From Asterias rubens (lineage: Eukaryota > Echinodermata > Asteroidea > Forcipulatida > Asteriidae): 64,000 bases of DNA. Positions within the stretch are counted from its first letter, which is position 1. Every line of letters begins with the position of its first letter. This document shows, piece after piece, positions 1-11,200 of the stretch. The notes beneath the pieces were generated by a model. It was not told the DNA's origin and searched no databases. It worked only from the letters and a program-made list of their open reading frames with translations. Position numbers and translations under genes: made by a program. Location: positions 1 through 64,000 of the forward strand of contig NW_022985726.1 of the NCBI RefSeq assembly GCF_902459465.1. The letters run 5' to 3'.

Positions 1-535
1 CAAAAAATCAAGAAGATTATCGATGAAATCAAGGAGCGCCCTCAAGTGACAAACAACCAATCTGTCAACTTTCTTCCCTTGCCAAACGACACGCGCGCAC
101 GTGTGGCTGTTTGCCGTGTATTCCGGGGCTTTAGCTATAAAGTGTGACACCGACATTTTGTCAAATTTTGTGGAGGTAAGTACATGTAAATAAGTCACAT
201 TTTTCAGTATATAGAAGGTGTGATTACTCTGTGGTTTACAGCCATTTCTAACAGTATAATGAGTGTTAGTGTCACTGTCACGACTGCATGTGTCTGGGTG
301 ATGTGTCGGGTAAAATTAAGTTATAATATTTCCAGGTAAGAATTTGAATTTCTTTTTCAACTGATTAGGGGTAGTGTATACGGGACGGCATTTTTTCCTC
401 TCTGGATGTATGTACAAATATATGAGGTAACTTTTCTTCTTGGGTAAGAACAAATTCATTGTCAGGGATTGTAAGTAAGTTGAGCTTATTTAGGAGGGCA
501 GATAAATTGGTGGCGAGGTGCGGAGAACTATCCTT
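1..535. other. flanking sequence without a recognised gene
   Basis: No supported ORF. A good splice-donor-like GTAAGT occurs at about 176 after a short GC-richer stretch, so a 5' non-coding exon is possible but nothing else supports it. Confidence 0.3.
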
Positions 536-589
536 AAGGAAAGTGGTCCGTATGGCGCCACCACTTTTTCATGCGTATGAAATAATATA
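536..589. repeat. left half of a MITE split by the DIRS element
   Basis: The stretch contains CCGTATGGCGCCACCACTTT, and the reverse complement of this recurs at 6872-6900 on the far side of the DIRS element. The two arms are therefore terminal inverted repeats of one older MITE that received the DIRS insertion. They lie outside the DIRS ends defined by its internal complementary region. Confidence 0.6.
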
Positions 590-736
590 GGTCTACTTCA
601 CTCTACTTACCTGTAGAGCGAATACTACAATGCATTGTTCCCTATGCGGCAGGCAATAGCTAAGAGTTTTACACACAATAGCGCCCTCAAGAGTCCCAAT
701 CCCCAACGCCCTGTGACATGCGCAACACGTCGGCGC
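590..736 (+). repeat. left inverted terminal repeat of the DIRS element
   Basis: From about 603 to 736 it is the reverse complement of 6656-6790, including shared TTACCTGTAGAGCGAATACT and ACATGCGCAACACGTCGGCG. The outermost about 15 bases (GGTCTACTTCACTC) are not shared with the right repeat but are complemented in the internal region at 6516-6533. Confidence 0.85.
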
Positions 737-2105
737 CCTCTGTTTCTCTTAGCCGGCAAAGACAGCGGACGTGAGTACGTGAATTGTCCGTATTGAGGTA
801 GATTCTTTGCCCCTTTTAGCTTATAAGAGTGTAATTTAGACAGATATCCGATAGAAAATAAGGGATAGTCTGTAAGAGAATTTCTGTAGAGTTGTGTGAA
901 TTTCTTGAAGTGAGTTAATTATGAGTTATAAGAAATCGGGGAGGACAGGGTTTGTCGTTGAAGGTGGGACATACATCCCTCCGAGGACAGCCCGAGTCCT
1001 CGGGGGATTGCGGCGGTGAATTACGTCGCCGCCAAAGCAATCTCCCAGTCAGCCCCTCCAGCCACAGCCGGCTGCCGGGGCTGACGGATCTGTAACCGGC
1101 CGAGCGGGGGACCTTACGGTCTCGCCGTCTCCGCCGGGATCCGCCCGACAGAAGGGGAACGCCCCGGTAAGGCCAAAAAATCGCTCAGTACCGGGGCGAC
1201 ACCCAAAAAGGGACGAGTTGGTAAGCGGGACTCCACTACGGGGCCCGCCCAATCGATCCCAGGCCAGCCAGCGGGGCACGCACAGCCGGAGGGGGTACCC
1301 CTCCACGGCTCGGTGCACCCAGGGCTGGGTACAGGGCATGCACAGCCGGAGAAATTACCTCTCCACGGCTCAGTGCACCCGGCCCCCCACAGTGCACACG
1401 CAAGTACCGCGGTGCCCAGGGATGGCCTTTTATACCGCCGCCCTGACCAGGCAGCCTGCGCTATCGGGCTTGGGGCAATGGCGGTCGCCAAAGAGATTGG
1501 CAACGGGGTACAGACCCCTTGGGGCCCCGTCGGAACGCTCGTTCCGAAGGGTCGCCCTTCTACTTCAGGGTTTACCTGCTGCACGGGTATTCCGCCCGCA
1601 GCCGACCTCCGACACTACAACGGAGTCTGCTCGGGGAAGCCCCCCTCCAAAAGGGCAAGAAAGCCCGCCCTCGTATGCCCCAGCTCGAGCGGCTCCACCT
1701 CTGGTCGCCCCCCACCGTGACAACGTCACAAGGGCGGGGACCCGATCTCGAGGGAGGAATTTTTTGGAAGCTTTTCACACCCTCGCGGCCTCAATTACGG
1801 GTCGTCGCGAGGGTGGTGGACAAGGCCCCTCTGACTTGGCCACCGAACCGGTGCCCCACAGTCAGCAACGGCATGGGGTGGCTTGCGCCGGGCCAACGGG
1901 GGACTCCCCACACGGCTAGCCGTGCGCCGGATTCCCCCCCGGGTTTGCACAACCGCCCGCTAACCCATACGTTCAGGGGCGGCTGGCTACCACCCAATGG
2001 GGACCCCCTCAGGGAGGCCCGCCATGCATCAGCCTGCACCCGTCGGCGGCCTTTGAATCCGACCATGGGCGCCGTGATGATGCCGGTTCGGAATCCCGTT
2101 CTTCG
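737..2105 (+). other. DIRS 5' region upstream of recognisable gag
   Basis: GC-rich sequence with overlapping open frames in several phases (the longest is 1218-1919) but no motif I recognise. It may hold a proline-rich, degenerate gag N-terminus, or just leader sequence. The open frames look like a by-product of high GC. Confidence 0.4.
1276..1395 (+). repeat. 60-bp tandem duplication in the DIRS leader
   Basis: Two diverged copies begin at 1276 (GCACGCACAGCCGGA) and 1336 (GCATGCACAGCCGGA). Both run through CTCCACGGCTC and GTGCACCC, with a period of 60 bp. Confidence 0.75.
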
Positions 2106-3167
2106 ATGACATCTCGTCCCTCCGACTCGGCCGACTCGGCCAATGAGGAGGACGAGTTGGTCACCTCCATTCAACGATTGTCAGTCTCCGAGACCGAGCT
2201 ATGCTTGGTTCAGAGAGATATGATAAGAGTTATGAATCTCCCCTGTGAGCCGGAACCCCCCTCCGATGAACGCCAATCGTTCAAAAAGAGGGCGGGCCCC
2301 GCAACGGGCGCAGCTAAACCCTTCCCGGTGATGCCCTTGGATCGGGTGTGCAGCGACAGGATGGATGGGGTAATGGGAACAAAAAAATGGACCCCGTACT
2401 CCCAAACGTACGGAGCCGTATTACCGTTTCCTCCAGCGGATTTTCAGAAATATTTCGCCACTCCCGTTCTGCCAGACTCAGCCTCCGACAAGCTGATCGC
2501 GGACAGGGGATCATCATCTTCCAAGCTTCCGTTTGCGGACAAGATCCGCGGCAAATTGGAGGACGTCGCCCGGAAAATGGATTCTTCGGCACGCATGGGT
2601 ATGCGCACAACATCCGTTCTCCTGCTCCTATCAGAATATCTGGAGCAGGGGTGCGACGAGGAAAACATGGTGCCGGCGGACATGATGATTGCGGCCCTTC
2701 ATTGTTTGGACAACGGTCTTTGTTCCATCCCTCGACCAGTTCACTAAGATCACGACCCCTGGCGACGACGTCACGCCGCGCCAATGTGCTAGATGCACTT
2801 TTCCTACCATCAGCCGGGGCGCGGTAAACGCCTCGACGATCTACCACTCACCGGCGTCGACTTATTTTCTGGGCAGTTTCAGACGTCCATGGAGGCTGAA
2901 GCGAAGCGCCTCAAAGCCACGGACAAAATCAATCTGAAAAAGCCCAACGCCCCGCCTAAGGCCGTGGGTAACAAGGCGAAGAAACAACCTTCATTCGTCA
3001 TCCCCCGCCGCCGCCAACAAAAGGCGACCCGTGGCAGTTTTCGTGGCCGCGCCGATAACACGGCGGGCGCACGTTACCCACAGACTCAACCTGGCCAACC
3101 ACGCACCCAGTCGGGTCGTGGTTTCCGAGCGCCCGCCCCCCGTTATACCGGGGCGTGGCGCAAGTGA
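2106..3167 (+). pseudogene. DIRS gag-like ORF, frameshifted
   Basis: An open frame at 2106-2747 (213 codons, from ATG) and another at 2793-3167 lie in the same phase. Between them the likely coding phase moves to another frame and back, around 2720-2830, because gag-like residues continue in neighbouring frames there. The C-terminal part (2940-3160) is rich in Arg, Gly, Gln and Pro (for example RGRADNTAG), as expected of a nucleic-acid-binding tail. I assign gag by position and composition rather than by a defining motif. It is non-functional as it stands. Confidence 0.6.
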
Positions 3168-3260
3168 CTTGACAAACTCCGAGCGGCCTCCAACCGACGG
3201 ACCCGTGGGGGGCCGCCTCCGAAACTTTCTGGGGTCCTGGGGGCAAGTGACCTCCGACCG

Positions 3261-5238
3261 GTGGGTCCTCGAAACAATCGGCCGCGGTTACGCGCTCGAG
3301 TTTACGAGGACCCCCCGTCGGACATGCTCAGCCGGCCGACACCCGTGCCGTCCGACTTAGCAAAGCGCCGCTCCCTCGAGGGGGAAATAAACGCCCTCCT
3401 CCTCAAGGGGGCGGTGCGTATCGTCCCCCGTTCTGGGACTCAGACGGGCTTCATGTCAACCTTCTTCTTGACTCCCAAGAAGGAGGCTGGCGTGTGGCGC
3501 CCGATTTGAACTTAAAACCCCTCAACAAGTTCATCCGTCCGAAGCGTTTCCGTATGGAGACGCTCAGGACTATACTGAGTTCCATAGTGCCACCCGCTAT
3601 GGGCGGCGAGTATCGACCTGAAGGACGCATACCTACACGTCCCAGTCAGGCCGGAGCACCACAAATTCCTACGTTTCCTATACAACGATACCCTGTACGA
3701 ATTTGTGGTGCTCCCATTCGGACTCTCCACCGCACCGCGGGTGTTCACCCGCATTGCAAAGACAATCGGGGCGGCACTGCGGAGGCGGGGCATCATGATA
3801 TTTATATATCTGGACGACTGGCTGGTCGTGGGCCCTTCTCGGGAGGAGACGGAGGCAGCGCTCCAATATACCTGGCGCCTGACCTCCGACCTCGGATTTA
3901 TAATCAATACCGAGAAATCCCACCTTATCCCCTCGCAGGTTCCCACCTTTCTGGGTGCGTCTCTCGACCTGCGCAGGGGATTGGCCCGCCCTTCGGAGGA
4001 ACGCCTACTGAACCTTCGGCAGTGCGTTTCTCTCTTCCTCCCAGCAGTGGTGGCCCCAGCGCTGGCCTGGCTCAGACTGTTGGGCCTTATGGCCAGCATG
4101 GTGGATTTGGTGGACTTCTGCAGGTTGAGGATGAGGCCCATCCAACTTCACCTGCTCTCCTTTTACAGGCCCATCCGTCACCAAATCCACCACCTGGTGC
4201 CGACAACGCCCTGGCTAGTCCCCCACCTTCGCTGGTGGCTAGCCGATGCGAACATCTCGCAGGGCCGGGCCTTTCGTCCGCCCCCGCCGTCGGTGACCGT
4301 CACGACCGACGCGTCACTCCTCGGCTGGGGGGCAACCCTCCACCCGCGTCAAATCGCAGGCGTGTGGGGTTCCGAACACCGATCGGCCCACATCAATGTC
4401 CTGGAAATGTTGGCAGTCCTCCAACGCACTACGGCATTTCCAGTCGGACGTCAGGGACCGTGCGGTTCTGGTGAGATGCGACAACGCCACAGTCGTGGCC
4501 TACATCAATCACCAGGGGGGCACCCGGTCGGGTCGCCTGTGTGCACTGGCCTGGGACCTCATCCACTGGTGCACACAGCGGGGAACAGTACTATCAGCAG
4601 TGTACATTCCGGGCGTAGAGAACGTCACAGCCGACGCTCTCTCAAGGGGCTGGATTGCCCCCACGGAGTGGTCCCTTCTCCCACAGGTGGCTCGGTCGCT
4701 CTTCCACTTGATCGACCGACCACACGTGGACCTGTTCGCCTCCCATGCGAACCACCAGTTGCCGATCTACTGCGCAAGGGGCCCAGACCCCAACGCATGG
4801 AAGATCGACGCTCTATCAGTAGAGTGGGACGGCCTACTGGCTTATGCATTCCCACCCATCTCGCTCGTCTCTCGGGTTCTGACCAAGATCGAGCAAGAGG
4901 ATTGCCGGGTCCTTCTCATAGCCCCGTTCTGGCCCCGGCAACCGTGGTTCCCACGACTCATCAGGTTACTGGTCCACCGTCCGGTGATCCTACCAGGGCG
5001 AGCGGATCTCCTGTACCAGCCCAGTTCGGGGATGGCCCATTCGGCTCCGGGGGATCTTCACCTGACGTGCTGGGTGCTGTCACGCGATCCCTCCGCTCAG
5101 CAGGCCTTTCGCAACGGGCTGCAACAATCGCAGCCCAGTCACGACGGGCCTCCACCAGGAAGGTATACAACAGCCGACTACGCCATTTCTTTAAATGGTG
5201 TGGCCGGGAATCCCTCCATCCTACCAATACTTCTGTAG
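3261..5238 (+). pseudogene. DIRS reverse transcriptase and RNase H, frameshifted
   Basis: RT N-terminal motifs are read in one frame at 3261-3509 (FFLTPKKEAGVWRP), the next block at 3497-3600 in a second frame (APDLNLKPLNKFI), then the first frame again from about 3605. The catalytic YLDD box is at 3807-3818, preceded by LPFGLSTAPRVF. RNase H begins near 4290 (VTTDASLLGWGATL). It moves to another frame near 4430 and continues through CDNATVVAYINHQGG and ADALSRGW. The connection region DLFASHANHQLP to RVLLIAPFWPRQPWF, typical of DIRS and PAT elements, runs to about 4960. At least three frameshifts separate these blocks. Confidence 0.85.
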
Positions 5239-6120
5239 GGGAGGTGGGGGACTTCCTGGTGTATCTCCTAGATAGCGGCCCTGACGACTGGTACGGTCAA
5301 AAATTACAGATCAGCCGTCGCCGCGATCCACCCCGGATTCCCAGACGGTTCCACCGTCTCAGACAACGGGGCCCTTAGCCAGTTGATCAAGGGGATGTTT
5401 GTCACCCGTCCCCCAGAACGCAAACTCGTCCCGTCTTGGGATCTGTTTGACGTTCTGTCAACCTTGGCAGGGCCTCCTTACGAGCCTATGGATTGCTCCA
5501 CACTCCTACAGCTCTCAGTCAAGTTGGCGTTTCTCCTGGCCGTCGCTACTTCGCGACGGCGCAGTGAGCTGCACGCCCTGTCGGTAGAGACCGGACATAT
5601 CCGATGGGAACCAGGCGGAGTCCGCCTGGTCCCCACGACCGGCTTTTTAACAAAGAACCAGTCAAGTTCCTTCACGCCCCCGGACATTTTTGTCCCGGAC
5701 ATCAAGTCCTTTTCATCAGAGGCGAAGGACAAACTGTGGTGCCCCGTCCGGGCACTTAAGTGGTACTTGAATCATACGAAGTCACTTCGTACGGACCATA
5801 AAAAGCTGTTTGTGACGACAACACCGCCCTTTCGGCCGGCGTCACAGTGCACCATCTCACGATGGATCGTGACTGCCATCCGCTCCGTGCCGGGCGGCTG
5901 GCCGGCGACCGAGAATACGGTTCGGGCGCATGATGTTAGGGGGGTATCCGCCTCTTGGGCCTTCTTTAAAGGGGTTCCCTTAGCAGATATCACCAAGGCG
6001 GCCTGCTGGAAGTGTCCTAACACCTTCAGCGACCTCTACCTGAAGGATGTCCTCCAGACAGACGGCAGAGCCGGGAGAGAAGTGCTGAAGACGGTCAGTC
6101 AAGCTTCCCAGAAACACTAA
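5060..6120 (+). pseudogene. DIRS tyrosine recombinase, one frameshift
   Basis: The N-terminal SAM-like core-binding domain (SLRSAGLSQRAATIAAQSRR, then STRKVYNSRLRHFFKWC) overlaps the end of the RT/RNase H ORF in a different phase, as in other DIRS elements. A frameshift between about 5290 and 5383 moves the catalytic domain into the frame open at 5383-6120. Visible catalytic residues are Arg in TSRRRSEL (near 5550), the HxxR pair in AHDVRG (near 5930) and a candidate nucleophile Tyr in FSDLYLKDV (near 6035). Apart from the frameshift the catalytic domain is uninterrupted to its TAA at 6118-6120. Confidence 0.85.
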
Positions 6121-6485
6121 CTGGTGAGTCCACTTTCCTCTCTTATACATGTAATAATTTATATATTACCTATGTGCATTGGACATTTAACGAGGTGTAC
6201 CTATTATGTTTTTACCCCATAATGGCGATACCCCCCTAAGGTCTTGCGCACGATTCGCGGGCCCCCAGGGCCGCGCGCGTCGTTCTCGCGGTTCCACGCG
6301 CTTGGACCGACCTGTTAACCCTGGTCCGGCCCTCTGTTGCGTAGCCCGTCTCTGGCCCCTTGGCGCCCGCTTACCGGCGGGCAGTCTAGGGCCCTCCTTG
6401 GGGTTCTTAGGCACGCCCCGTGTCCTACGCCCCTGTAGACATACGATAGCCTGCGTATACCCACCGCCTACTCGGTGCGAGTCTA

Positions 6486-6585
6486 TGCAATTGTAGTATT
6501 CGCTCTACAGGTAAGTAGAGTGAAGTAGACCCCCACCCCACAGTAGTGTGGGTGGGTCTACGAGCGAATACTTACCTGTAGAGCA
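6486..6585 (+). repeat. DIRS internal complementary region
   Basis: Its first part (GTAGTATTCGCTCTACAGGT and on to GTAGACC) is the reverse complement of the left end at 590-632. Its second part (CCCACCCCACAGTAGTGTGG onward) is the reverse complement of the right end at 6782-6828. Read on the minus strand it is right end followed directly by left end, i.e. the circle junction. It also contains a strong local hairpin between 6497-6518 and 6565-6584. Confidence 0.85.
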
Positions 6586-6655
6586 CCCTCCCTCCTACCC
6601 CACTATACGAGTGGTTCTTGAGTACTTAGGCGCGTATCGCTTGACGAAAAAGAGG

Positions 6656-6828
6656 ACGCCGACGTGTTGCGCATGTCACAGGGCGTTGGGGATGGGACTC
6701 TTGAGGGCGCTATTGTGTGTAAAACTCTTAGCTATTTGCCTGCCGGCATAGGGAACAATGCAATTGTAGTATTCGCTCTACAGGTAAGTATTCGCTCGTA
6801 GACCCACCCACACTACTGTGGGGTGGGG
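6656..6828 (-). repeat. right inverted terminal repeat of the DIRS element
   Basis: 6656-6790 mirrors the left repeat. The outer about 38 bases (TATTCGCTCGTAGACC to GGGGTGGGG) are specific to this end and are complemented at 6531-6575. Confidence 0.85.
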
Positions 6829-6908
6829 ATCTAGTTTACCGAGCAATGAGATATCCCTTTTTCTAAAAATGAGTGAAAAGGTGGTGGCGCCATACGGAAA
6901 TTATCCGG
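6829..6908. repeat. right half of the MITE split by the DIRS element
   Basis: Contains AAAAGGTGGTGGCGCCATAC followed by GGAAATTATCC, the inverse of the arm at 536-589. It is the partner arm displaced by the DIRS insertion. Confidence 0.55.
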
Positions 6909-7241
6909 ACGTCAGTCAGCCACTGCACTGACGTCCTGGGTATAAAGGTTTTTTACAATGCGAACACAAATTTGACAACAATTCCATTCATCATAGTGTC
7001 CCTCACTATATTTTCAACGAGTTCACAGCTAACAAATATATCCATGGAAGAAATTATTTCCAATAATATGTCGAAACTCTGCACTGGCGATGTGATCATC
7101 ATGTACCAACATGACCAATTGATAGTGTGAGCCCAAGCGCGCATGGCTACCCTTTGAGTACAGTGCCGCATCTTGCCGTTATTCGCCGTCAACTGGTTAG
7201 GTTCCGTCAACTTGCCTTCAACTCCTCCAATGTACATTTAA
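6909..7241. other. spacer between transposons
   Basis: A 94-codon minus-strand open frame (7237-6953) is present, but it has no recognisable domain or splice context. I see no supported gene. Confidence 0.3.
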
Positions 7242-7823
7242 AGTCACCTGGAAATAGAATTTTTTTTCTTTCAAACATAAGAGTATATGCTTACGAACAA
7301 TAAAACAATTTTTTAAATAATTGTTTGTCACGATTTATATGTTTAAAAAATATATAAAGTTGTTTGGGGGGCTGACTCCGCCTACCCCTTTTGTGACGTC
7401 AATCGAGGCAGACTTTGCCTGCAATGCGTATAGTAAACACACGTGCAAAGTACATGTACGTCCAAGTCGTGAGTTGGTACATTTCAAAAAGTGTTTTTCT
7501 GCATTCAGCAGCAATACACCTGGTCGGCATTGCCGGAAAAAAACAATTTTTTTGTTGTTGAAATGTACAAACTCTCGATTTGGTCCGTACATGTACTTTG
7601 CAATCGTGTTTACTCTACGCATTACAGGCAAAGTCTGCCTCGATTGACGTCACGAACAGCGCCCTCTCGGGTCGGGGTCTACTCTTAAATTTGTAAAAAA
7701 CATAAGAACTGATTTTATAAAACCTTAGCTAACTGTTTATTCACATTCCACTCATCAAAACACATATATTATTTTATTAGTGACAAAAGCTTAATTTTGA
7801 AAAAATACCACTTCCAGGTGACT
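7242..7823. mobile_element. TTAA-flanked Kolobok-like non-autonomous element, copy 1
   Basis: TTAA (7238-7241) is followed by AGTCACCTGGAA. The other end is TTCCAGGTGACT followed by TTAA (7824-7827). Longer inverted arms lie inside: 7391-7495 and 7558-7655 mirror each other, including TGACGTCAATCGAGGCAGAC. The termini match the elements at 44743-45551 and 61305-62103, and the THAP-like segment present in the last is found here as a short inverted remnant near 7500-7550. A TTAA target with a THAP-bearing relative suggests Kolobok; piggyBac is the alternative. Confidence 0.75.
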
Positions 7824-8202
7824 TTAAAATCCAGGAGGCATAAAACTTTAACGTATTGTAGCTCAAATAGAATTTGTATTAGTTTCTGGTTAAATTTCGG
7901 TTACAAAAATTGAGTTTTTTTCTTGTGGAAAAATATTTATAAGCAGCAAAGCCGTCTGTCGCCATCTTGCTTTTTCACAGAGCTTGTACAAATGGACAAC
8001 AGAGGGCGCTTTCCAGCATATGGAAAATAGTCTGGGCACAAGACTTCAATGCTCAACACCGCATAGTTCTGCGCTTCGTGTAAATTGCTCACTGACTAAT
8101 CCATCTGCTTTGTGGTTGGTAGACCGCCAGTGATATTAATACAAGAAAGTGTTTACACTGAAGTGGGAATGGGAAACGTCAACTTAAAATTTCTTTTCAC
8201 AA
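7824..8202. other. spacer before the minisatellite
   Basis: AT-rich, with no ORF or repeat that I can assign. Confidence 0.3.
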
Positions 8203-11200
8203 AATATACCCTACACCCATCCCAAGGAATTAGACCCTCCCCTATACCCACAGTGCAGCTTAGCCCTACCACCCATCCTCAGGAATTAGAGCCTCCCCTA
8301 TACCCACAGAGCAGCTCAGCCCTACCACCCATCCCCAGGAATTAGAGCCTCCCCTATACCCACAGAGCAGCTCAGCCCTACCACCCATCCCCAGGAATTA
8401 GAGCCTCCCCTATACCCACAGTGCAGCTTAGCCCTACCACCCATCCTCAGGAATTAGAGCCGCCCCTACTCCCACAGAGCAGCTCAGCCCTACCACCCAT
8501 CCCAAGGAATTAGAGCCTCCCCTATACCCACAGAGCAGCTCAGCCCTACCACCCATCCCCAGGAATTAGAGCCTCCCCTATACCCGCAGTGCAGCTCAGC
8601 CCTACCACCCATCCCCAGGAATTAGAGCCTCCCCTATACCCACAGAGCAGCTCAGCCCTACCACCCATCCCCAGGAATTAGAGCCTCCCCTATACCCGCA
8701 GTGCAGCTTAGCCCTACCACCCATCCCCAGGAATTAGAGCCTCCCCTATACCCACAGAGCAGCTCGGCCCTACCACCCATCCCCAGGAATTAGAGCCTCC
8801 CCTATACCCACAGAGCAGCTCAGCCCTACCACCCATCCCCAGGAATTAGAGCCTCCCCTATACCCGCAGTGCAGCTTAGCCCTACCACCCATCCCCAGGA
8901 ATTAGAGCCTCCCCTATACCCACAGAGCAGCTCGGCCCTACCACCCATCCCCAGGAATTAGAGCCTCCCCTATACCCACAGTGCAGCTCAGCCCTACCAC
9001 CCATCCCCAGGAATTAGAGCCTCCCCTATATCCACAGAGCAGCTCAGCCCTACCACGCATCCCCAGGAATTAGAGCCTCCCCTATACCCACAGTGCAGCT
9101 CAGCCCTACCACCCATCCCCAGGAATTAGAGCCTCCCCTATACCCACAGACCAGCTCAGCACTACCACCCATCCCCAGGAATTAGAGCCTCCCCTTTACC
9201 CACAGTGCAGCTCAGCCCTACCACCCATCCCCAGGAGTTAGAGCCTCCCCTATACCCACAGTGCAGCTCAGCCCTACCACCCATCCCCAGGAATTAGAGC
9301 CTCCCCTATACCCACAGTGCAGCTCAGCCCTACCACCCATCCCCAGGATATAGAGCCTCCCCTATACCAACAGTGCAGCTCAGCCCTACCACCCATCCCC
9401 AGGAATTAGAGCCTCCCCTATACCCACAGAGCAACTCAGCCCTACCACCCATCCCCAGGAATTAGAGCCACCCCCCCTATACCCACAGTGCAGCTCAGCC
9501 CTACCACCCATCCCCAGGAATTAGAGCCTCCCCTTTACCCATAGACCAGTTCAGCCCTACCACCCATCCCCAGGAATTAGAGCCTCCCCAATACCCACAG
9601 TGTAGCTCAGCCCTACCACCCATCCCCAGGAATTAGAGCCTCCCCTATACCCACAGTGCAGCTCAGCCCTACCACCCATCCCCAGGAATTAGAGCCTCCC
9701 CTATACCCACAGAGCAGCTCAGCCCTACCCCCATCCCCAGGAATTAGAGCCTCCCCTATACCCACAGTGCAGCTTAGCCCTACCACCCATCCCCAGGAAT
9801 TAGAGCCTCCCCTATACCCACAGCGCAGCTCAGCCCTACCACCCATCCCCAGGAATTAGAGCCTCCCCTATACCCACAGTGCAGCTCAGCCCTACCACCC
9901 ATCCCCAGGAATTAGAGCCTCCCCTATACCCACAGAGCAGCTCAGCCCTACCACCCATCCCCAGGAATTAGAGCCTCCCCTATACCCGCAGTGCAGCTTA
10001 GCCCTACCACCCATCCCCAGGAATTAGAGCCTCCCCTATACCCACAGAGCAGCTCGGCCCTACCACCCATCCCCAGGAATTAGAGCCTCCCCTATACCCA
10101 CAGTGCAGCTCAGCCCTACCACCCATCCCCAGGAATTAGAGCCTCCCCTATATCCACAGAGCAGCTCAGCCCTACCACGCATCCCCAGGAATTAGAGCCT
10201 CCCCTATACCCACAGTGCAGCTCAGCCCTACCACCCATCCCCAGGAATTAGAGCCTCCCCTATACCCACAGACCAGCTCAGCACTACCACCCATCCCCAG
10301 GAATTAGAGCCTCCCCTTTACCCACAGTGCAGCTCAGCCCTACCACCCATCCCCAGGAGTTAGAGCCTCCCCTATACCCACAGTGCAGCTCAGCCCTACC
10401 ACCCATCCCCAGGAATTAGAGCCTCTCCTATACCCACAGTGCAGCTCAGCCCTACCACCCATCCCCAGGATATAGAGCCTCCCCTATACCAACAGTGCAG
10501 CTCAGCCCTACCACCCATCCCCAGGAATTAGAGCCTCCCCTATACCCACAGAGCAACTCAGCCCTACCACCCATCCCCAGGAATTAGAGCCCCCCCCCCT
10601 ATACCCACAGTGCAGCTCAGCCCTACCACCCATCCCCAGGAATTAGAGCCTCCCCTTTACCCATAGACCAGTTCAGCCCTACCACCAATCCCCATGAATT
10701 AGAGCCTCCCCAATACCCACAGTGTAGCTCAGCCCTACCACCCATCCCCAGGAATTAGAGCCTCCCCTATACCCACAGTGCAGCTCAGCCCTACCACCCA
10801 TCCCCAGGAATTAGAGCCTCCCCTATACCCACAGAGCAGCTCAGCCCTACCCCCCATCCCCAGGAATTAGAGCCTCCCCTATACCCACAGTGCAGCTTAG
10901 CCCTACCACCCATCCCCAGGAATTAGAGCCTCCCCTATACCCAAAGCGCAGCTCAGCCCTACCACCCATCCCCAGGAATTAGAGCCTCCCCTATGACCAC
11001 AGTGCAGCTCAGCCCTACCACCCATCCCCAGGAATTAGAGCCTCCCCTATACCCACAGTGCAGCTCAGCCCTACCACCCATCCCCAGGAATTAGAGCCTC
11101 CCCTATACCCACAGTGCAGCTCAGCCCTACCACCCATCCCCAGGAATTAGAGCCTCCCCTTTACCCTTAGACCAGCTCAGCCCTACCACCCATCCCCAGG

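Larger units (their letters stand above)
590..6828 (+). mobile_element. DIRS-like tyrosine recombinase retrotransposon, near full length, decayed ORFs
   Basis: A GC-rich 6.2-kb element with the DIRS order: gag-like ORF, reverse transcriptase plus RNase H, then tyrosine recombinase, bounded by inverted terminal repeats (590-736 and 6656-6828). A short internal complementary region at 6486-6585 is the reverse complement of the right end joined to the left end. Known DIRS elements use such a region to template a circular intermediate, which the recombinase integrates without a target-site duplication. RT motif YLDD, RNase H motifs and the recombinase R/HxxR/Y residues are all visible. Several frameshifts make the copy non-autonomous as it stands. 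Ends are placed from the complementary region and are probably good to within a few bases. Confidence 0.9.

Noticed and set aside
1218-2109. Overlapping long open frames (1218-1919, 1313-1720, 1519-2109) as genes
   Set aside because: They overlap in all phases of a GC-rich stretch and have no recognisable domain.
3705-5378. 557-codon plus-strand open frame as a single protein
   Set aside because: Only 3705 to about 4430 (RT/RNase H) and about 5060 to 5300 (recombinase N-terminus) carry real motifs in this phase; the middle is the wrong frame of RNase H.
6953-7237. 94-codon minus-strand gene
   Set aside because: Open by chance in a short spacer between transposons; no motif.
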